Shown here piece after piece: positions 1 through 3,851 of a stretch of 7,217 nt of DNA. The DNA comes from Deltaproteobacteria bacterium (lineage in GTDB: Bacteria > Myxococcota > XYA12-FULL-58-9 > JAUUZB01), in NCBI GenBank assembly GCA_030590185.1, contig JAUUZB010000174.1, forward strand, positions 1 to 7,217, written 5' to 3'. Every line of letters begins with the position of its first letter. Positions within the stretch are counted from its first letter, which is position 1. The position numbers were made by a program, and so were the translations under genes. The notes under the pieces are model-generated. The model saw only the letters and a list, made by a program, of their open reading frames with translations. It was not told where the DNA came from and did no database searches.

Positions 1-989
1 GCTTGAAGGGGCGACGCAACCTGGCGGCCGGAACGCTCACTCTTGGGTTGGTCGTACTGGTCTTGGTGCCGTTTGCCCTCATCGGGACCGTAGTTATCAA
101 GGAGATCTTCGACGGGGTGCGATTTATTCGCGACGTTGTCGAGCAGCGCCAGGTGGCGGGGTTGATCGAGTATCTCCCGGGTTTCGTGCAAGAGCCGGCA
201 ACTGAGATAGCCTCTGGTTTCCGCGAGCAGCTGAGCGAGCTATTGGCGGGCATTCAAGCAGGCGAAGCTGCCGCAGCCGTGCGCCGCTTCTTTGCCGCGA
301 CCTCCGGCGCCGTTATTCAGACCGTGCTGATGTTGGTCGGCCTCTTCTTCCTTCTCGCGGAAGGAAGCAAACTGGTGGCCTGGGTGCGCGACATCTCGCC
401 GTTGCCACGAGGGCAAATGGAGGAATTGCTTGCGGATTTCCGCAAGGTCTCCAAGGCAGTACTCCTGTCCTCCGTCGTCACCGCAGCGGTGCAGGGCTCA
501 GTGGCGTTTTTGGGATACCTCATCACGGGAGTCCCACACCCGTTCTTCTTCGGGCTCGCAACCTTCGTCGCCGCGTTTATTCCGGTTGGCGGGGCGACTC
601 TGGTGGGCATTCTTCTTTCCGGCTTCTTGTTCGCCACGGGGCACCCCTGGGCTGGTGGTGTGCTCCTCGCTTGGAGCGTCTTGCTCGTGGGCTTGGTCGA
701 CAACATCGAGAAACCTTGGGTGATGAAGACGGGCGTGGATCTTCACGGCGCGATCATCTTTTTTGCGCTCTTGGGGGGACTGACACTCTTCGGCGTGACG
801 GGACTCATCGCTGGACCGCTCATCGTGTCGTTTTTCCTGGCGATGGTACGGCTGAACCGGGGACTGCTCTCGCCTGGGGGTGATGCCGGGGCGTCGGCGG
901 AACGTGCGGTCCCCCTGGTCGACGGAGATGAGGAACCACCGACTGTTGGGCAAGAAACCGACGAGGTAGAGACCGCAACCCCTAGCTGA
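1..989 (+). CDS. AI-2E family transporter (PF01594-type membrane protein), 5'-truncated by window edge
   Basis: Polytopic inner-membrane protein of the AI-2E/YdiK/PerM family. Some members export autoinducer-2 or act as Na+/H+ antiporters; most have no known substrate. The frame is open to the window edge, and the TTG at 3 is probably internal, because the first visible helix (about residues 11-33 counted from that codon) corresponds to the second or third helix of the family and the usual N-terminal helix is missing. Next come a soluble helical segment (about 34-95) and hydrophobic segments at about 102-119, 152-175, 181-211, 217-232 and 250-283. Family hallmarks are present: GVPHPFFFG followed by AAFIPVGG near 177-197, VDNIEKPWV at 232-240, and LLGGLTLFGVTGLIAGPL at 256-273. 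The C-terminal tail (about 290-328) is hydrophilic and acidic. The stop codon overlaps the 3' end of the convergent zinc-ribbon gene by 8 bp. Family assignment is firm; substrate is unknown. Confidence 0.9.
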   Translation, partial: LKGRRNLAAGTLTLGLVVLVLVPFALIGTVVIKEIFDGVRFIRDVVEQRQVAGLIEYLPGFVQEPATEIASGFREQLSELLAGIQAGEAAAAVRRFFAATSGAVIQTVLMLVGLFFLLAEGSKLVAWVRDISPLPRGQMEELLADFRKVSKAVLLSSVVTAAVQGSVAFLGYLITGVPHPFFFGLATFVAAFIPVGGATLVGILLSGFLFATGHPWAGGVLLAWSVLLVGLVDNIEKPWVMKTGVDLHGAIIFFALLGGLTLFGVTGLIAGPLIVSFFLAMVRLNRGLLSPGGDAGASAERAVPLVDGDEEPPTVGQETDEVETATPS

Positions 990-1665
990 AGATACCGCCG
1001 ACGATTTCGGCTATCGCTTCAAAGGTTGACCCAGCCAAATCGGCACCACCCTCGATTACTGCACCTGCCAACTCTGGCGCGTTGGATGCAGCCTCTGCGG
1101 CCACATGCACGGCTGCACCTCCTGCCTCCACGGCAAGATCGGCGACGACGTATGCACCGTAGGGGTCTGTGCAAAGAACATCGAGGAACAACGGAACGCC
1201 ATCCGAAGCCGCAGAGCTGCTCCTTTGATGCCGGGCAAGCTCGCGTTTGGCGTGCCTGTCGAGTTGGCCGTTCCAAATACGCGTGAGATCCGCGTTGTCG
1301 AACCACACCCCTTTGCATGACTTGCAGACGTCGAGTTTGAGATCCTCGTAGTGGGTGAGCTTTTTGTCACACACAGGGCAATCGATCTCGTTTTTCCATC
1401 GGCAAACCGGGCAATGGGTGGCGTTGGCATCCATGCTGGCCTGGCACGAGTGGCATTTCATGAGGTGCGGTTGGTCGAGGGCGGTGACGCGCTGCCACAA
1501 CATCTTGGGGCGGCAATCGCGAAGCGCGTGCACCTCCTCGTAGTCGAACCACATGCCGCCGCATTGGCCGCAATAGTCGAGCAAAAGATCGCTTTTGAGC
1601 TGCAACTTCTTCAGCTTGATGCCCAGGCAGACAGGACACTCGTAGTGCGGCTCTCGTTCAGACAT
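982..1665 (-). CDS. Triple zinc-ribbon (TFIIB-type) protein, Psp-cluster partner
   Basis: A 227-residue protein of unknown function. Three zinc-binding knuckle sets are visible: C10/C13 with C32/C35 followed by GGMWFDYEE; C71/C74 with C85/C88 (CHSC...CPVC); and C96/C99 with C114/C117 followed by KGVWFDNADL. The first and third match the zf-TFIIB type (CPxC ... CxxCxGxWFD). The middle one is a compact double-CxxC ribbon. A basic linker (about 134-152) leads to an Ala/Gly-rich, weakly amphipathic tail (about 158-227) with no clear TM helix. The ATG at 1665 has an AAGGGGGT Shine-Dalgarno 6 nt upstream and overlaps the end of the two-TM gene by 8 bp, so translational coupling is likely. It is the last gene of the minus-strand cluster, and its stop lies inside the convergent transporter gene. 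The ribbons may mediate protein contacts rather than DNA binding; that is an inference. Confidence 0.85.
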   Translation of the reverse strand: MSEREPHYECPVCLGIKLKKLQLKSDLLLDYCGQCGGMWFDYEEVHALRDCRPKMLWQRVTALDQPHLMKCHSCQASMDANATHCPVCRWKNEIDCPVCDKKLTHYEDLKLDVCKSCKGVWFDNADLTRIWNGQLDRHAKRELARHQRSSSAASDGVPLFLDVLCTDPYGAYVVADLAVEAGGAAVHVAAEAASNAPELAGAVIEGGADLAGSTFEAIAEIVGGIFS

Positions 1666-2104
1666 CGAGCACCCCCTTGGCGGTATGTTTCTCTTGGATG
1701 GCCTTGACGTTGGAGAACGCGTAAACGAGCACCCCGGATTCGCTCAACTCGATTTCCGCCAGGCTGCGAAGGTGCAAAGCATCGAGAGCCGCCTTGGCTC
1801 GGTCAGCATCGACGGAGGTCTCCGAGATCACCTCTGCGAGGGTGAGCTTGCCGTCCTTCTTCGCCGCCAAACGCAGGACTTCTGCTTCGAGGCTCTGTCG
1901 CCGCAGCTTCTCCTTGCGCCCCTGCAACAAGCCCGTTTGTCGGAAATGGGAGTAGAGAAGCGCACCACTTCCCGCAGCCGGCAACCCCACGCTGATCAAA
2001 AGGGCGAGCGCCGCCGAGACGCCAGAGACATCGGCGCGGAAGAAGCCCATGAGCATCACGAGCGATAAGATACCGAGTCCACCTGCTGCCCAAAGTTTGC
2101 CCAT
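1658..2104 (-). CDS. Two-TM membrane protein with winged-helix-like C-terminal domain
   Basis: A 148-residue protein with no name I can assign. Two hydrophobic segments (about residues 5-22 and 28-51) are separated by a short polar loop (FFRADVSG), suggesting a hairpin anchor. A basic stretch follows (QGRKEKLRRQ, 61-70), which by the positive-inside rule places the C-terminus in the cytoplasm. Residues about 71-130 look like a small winged helix: a helix (EAEVLRLAAKKDG), KLTLAEVISETSVDADRA as a helix-turn-helix-like segment, a recognition-type helix (KAALDALHLR), and a beta hairpin (AEIELSESGVLVYAF). The ATG at 2104 has GGGAGAAG with GGAG 6 nt upstream, and the gene begins 23 bp after pspA. 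Its end overlaps the zinc-ribbon gene by 8 bp. It occupies the position held by PspB/PspC-like membrane partners in other Psp operons, but no homology to them is visible. The domain reading is by eye. Confidence 0.8.
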   Translation of the reverse strand: MGKLWAAGGLGILSLVMLMGFFRADVSGVSAALALLISVGLPAAGSGALLYSHFRQTGLLQGRKEKLRRQSLEAEVLRLAAKKDGKLTLAEVISETSVDADRAKAALDALHLRSLAEIELSESGVLVYAFSNVKAIQEKHTAKGVLDV

Positions 2105-2127
2105 GTTCTTCTCCCAACCGTGATTAC

Positions 2128-2844
2128 CTACTGGTCACCGATCCCCATCTTGACCTTGAGAGCCGCAAGGGAATCTACCGCTTTGGCCTGTGCTTTATCG
2201 CCGGAGAAAGCCATATCGATCTCGGCGTCGACGCTGGTTTCGAGCGCGGCGATTTCACCGTACGCCTTGCCAATCGCTTCATCCTCGGCGACCTCGTCCC
2301 TCATCTTTTCCAACATCGCGACGGTACTGTTGGAGTCCATCTGTGCCAGGTGCTGGTTGAGCTTCTTCGTAGCCCCGGCCACTTTGGCACGCGCCTTGAG
2401 CGTGGTCAGCTCTCCCTCCCAGGTGGAGATCTGTACCTTCAATTGCCGCACGTTGGCTTCGAGCTGGGCAACCACCCTTTCCTGGGATTGGAGATCTCGC
2501 GACGACTTCACTGCGACACCGGCAGCCCGCTGTTTCTTTGCAAGCGTCTCTCCGGCCAACCTATCGGCTTCGCCGAGGTCCAAGTCACCGCCTTGCCCTC
2601 TCTGCAGGAGGAGGACAGCCTTCTTTTCGTAACTTGCTGCCAGCTCCCTGTTCCCTTCCGCCTCCTTGCGCATGCGGATTTGCAGCGCCTTGACCTCCGC
2701 CAAATTCTTGAGGCTCGATTGCAGCTCGACCTTCCAGTCTTGGATGCCTTGCTCGGTCATCTTGATGGGATCTTCGAGTCTGTCGATCGCAGTGTGGGCT
2801 TCGGATTCGGCGAGACGGAACAACCTTCTGAAGAAGCTAAGCAT
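2128..2844 (-). CDS. pspA: PspA/IM30 family phage-shock protein
   Basis: Membrane-associated, ESCRT-III-like coiled-coil protein that binds stressed inner membrane and maintains envelope integrity. From the ATG at 2844 it is 238 residues, near the family norm of about 220-260. The N-terminal amphipathic helix (MLSFFRRLFRLAESE) is followed by the family signature DRLEDPIKMTEQGIQDW (about 21-37), long charged coiled coils (about 38-190), and DSNSTVAMLEKMRDEVAEDEA in the second half. A short C-terminal helix ends in KVKMGIGDQ. A GTG at 2859 would add five residues, but AGGAG lies 7 nt before the ATG and would fall inside that extension, so the ATG is preferred. The gene lies between the J-domain gene (about 84 bp upstream, containing a 19-codon ORF) and the two-TM gene (23 bp downstream). 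No PspF-type regulator or clear sigma-54 promoter is visible. Family identity is near certain. Confidence 0.95.
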   Translation of the reverse strand: MLSFFRRLFRLAESEAHTAIDRLEDPIKMTEQGIQDWKVELQSSLKNLAEVKALQIRMRKEAEGNRELAASYEKKAVLLLQRGQGGDLDLGEADRLAGETLAKKQRAAGVAVKSSRDLQSQERVVAQLEANVRQLKVQISTWEGELTTLKARAKVAGATKKLNQHLAQMDSNSTVAMLEKMRDEVAEDEAIGKAYGEIAALETSVDAEIDMAFSGDKAQAKAVDSLAALKVKMGIGDQ

Positions 2845-2851
2845 CGTGGAT

Positions 2852-2856
2852 CTCCT
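2852..2856 (-). promoter_or_regulatory. Shine-Dalgarno AGGAG deciding the pspA start
   Basis: On the minus strand, AGGAG is followed by a 7-nt spacer and the ATG at 2844. It favours this ATG over the in-frame GTG at 2859, which would overlap the site. Confidence 0.7.
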
Positions 2857-2872
2857 CACCGGTCATCATCAA

Positions 2873-2932
2873 TTACTGAAGAATGAGCTGCTCGAAGATC
2901 AAGATCGGGGGCTCGCAGTCGAAGTCGCTCAT
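2873..2932 (-). CDS. Candidate 19-residue microprotein between the J-domain gene and pspA
   Basis: A short ORF, too small for ordinary gene calling, encodes MSDFDCEPPILIFEQLILQ. Its ATG overlaps the TGA of the J-domain gene in an ATGA arrangement (4 bp). AAGGGAGAG, still inside the J-domain gene, lies upstream with GGGAG 7 nt from the ATG. This is the geometry of a translationally coupled gene. It ends in TAA 28 nt before the pspA start. The first eight residues are acidic with one Cys, and the rest is hydrophobic (PPILIFEQLILQ). It may be a real microprotein, a leader peptide coupling J-domain and pspA translation, or a C-terminal extension of the J-domain protein lost or reached by frameshift. 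No homologue is recognised. The ATGA plus Shine-Dalgarno are seen directly; function is unknown. Confidence 0.4.
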   Translation of the reverse strand: MSDFDCEPPILIFEQLILQ

Positions 2933-3291
2933 GACATCTCTCCCTTGGCGTGCTTTGCCTCGAAGTAGCTCATGGCCTCGTTCAGGCCTTTGGCGATCTC
3001 CTCGGCAGTCGCGGCCTTGTCGACATAGGCCCAGTGGCGGTCGGGATGGTATTTGCGTTGCAGACGCCGATAGGCGCTCCTGACTTCGGCGAAGGAAGAA
3101 CCGTTGGGCAGCTCCAGATTGGCGAAGTAGCCAGCTTGGGCTAGCTGGGACTCAGCGGATTGCTTTGGGACGCCATTTTCGCCCCCACCGGCCCACCGTT
3201 GTGGATCCGCGAACTGGCCGGGCTCCTCACGATCCGTGAGGTTTCTGATCTTGCTTCGTACGACTCTGTACAATCGTTCAACGATACCCAT
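2929..3291 (-). CDS. Small J-domain (DnaJ-like) co-chaperone with PspA-like N-terminus
   Basis: From the ATG at 3291 this is a 120-residue type III J-domain protein: it has a J domain but no Gly/Phe, zinc-finger or client-binding regions. The J domain spans about residues 54-118: a tyrosine-containing start (AGYFANLELP), helix II (FAEVRSAYRRLQRKY), the obligatory HPD tripeptide in KYHPDRHWAY, then helix III (ATAEEIAKGLNEAMSYFEAKH). HPD is the site that stimulates DnaK/Hsp70 ATPase. Residues 1-24 (MGIVERLYRVVRSKIRNL then TDREEP) form a basic amphipathic helix resembling the PspA N-terminus. A TTG at 3360 would add 23 residues (CDLRALSHCY...) with no family likeness, so the internal ATG is preferred although its Shine-Dalgarno (GGCGGGG) is weak. 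It is first in the cluster with pspA. The likely role, by inference, is recruiting DnaK to PspA assemblies at the membrane. Confidence 0.88.
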   Translation of the reverse strand: MGIVERLYRVVRSKIRNLTDREEPGQFADPQRWAGGGENGVPKQSAESQLAQAGYFANLELPNGSSFAEVRSAYRRLQRKYHPDRHWAYVDKAATAEEIAKGLNEAMSYFEAKHAKGEMS

Positions 3292-3325
3292 CAATGCCCC
3301 GCCAGAACTGTACCCACCGGCCTGG

Positions 3326-3425
3326 TAGCAATGAGATAGGGCTCGCAAATCGCAGGTCAACCCCGCTCGCCATCAACCGATCCCCGCCTATCGCGAAAAT
3401 ATCTGTTTTGTCGAGGTATTTACGC
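3326..3425 (-). promoter_or_regulatory. Weak promoter-like elements upstream of the J-domain/pspA cluster
   Basis: Two sigma-70-like pairs can be read on the minus strand before the J-domain gene. TCGACA (3409-3414) lies 16 nt from GATAGG (3387-3392), in the only AT-rich patch of the region. TTGACC (3355-3360) lies 16 nt from TATCTC (3333-3338). Each -10 box matches the consensus at only three positions, so neither is secure. No sigma-54 site of the TGGC-N7-TTGC type, used by enterobacterial psp, was found. Confidence 0.2.
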
Positions 3426-3478
3426 CTGGCAGGCGCATGCAGGATCTAGCCGGCTTTGCGCGTCCCCATCCTGTCCAT

Positions 3479-3851
3479 CTATTCGACCGGCCTCCATGAC
3501 GCCTGAAATTGCCTCCACGGCCGGCCTGCTGGAGAGCTGCACCCTTTGGCAGAAAGGGGATCGCGGTCGTGGATCGAGTACCGCTTTCCGACGTTGTTGG
3601 TGAGCGTGTAAACCGCCGGTGGTGCCGTTGTCCCAATCGATGACTCGCAGGTGGGTGCCGTCGCCGGGCGCTGCCGTGCCGAAGTAGAAGTTGTCGCGAA
3701 CCGCTACGGCCCAGAGACCCACGTCGACCGCCAGGGCCGCGGTGTGATGCGTCGCACCCACCGCTGGGCCCTGCCGGGCGCCAAGCTCGAAATCGTGGGC
3801 CTCCCGGGCCCGAGTCAGGTTCGGTTCTACTACTCCCGTTGAGGGCCGGCC
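3479..3851 (-). pseudogene. Coding-like remnant with a frameshift, downstream of the Cys-rich lipoprotein gene
   Basis: There is no intact gene between 3292 and 3851. The minus strand directly after the lipoprotein TGA stays open in the same frame for 143 codons (to the TAA at 3420-3422) and has GC-rich third positions. The stretch between about 3790 and 3618 reads like a beta-sheet protein: LAVDVGLWAVAVRDNFYFG, then TAAPGDGTHLRVIDWDNGTTG. After about 3617 the protein-like reading moves to another minus-strand frame (VYTLTNNVGKRYSIHDRDP...) and ends at TAG 3479-3481. No ATG or Shine-Dalgarno starts it. DNFYFG...DGTHLRVIDWDNGTTGG loosely recalls ELWxxDGT-type repeats, but this is weak. The plus strand is also open at 3612-3842 (ending KLEIVGLPGPSQVRFYYSR), so even the coding strand is uncertain. 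Best read as gene debris. Confidence 0.3.

Noticed and set aside
3270..3430. Sigma-54 promoter as in enterobacterial psp
   Set aside because: I looked for TGGC-N7-TTGC upstream of the J-domain gene. The nearest string, TGGC-N8-TTGA, has wrong spacing and lacks the conserved GC of the -12 box.
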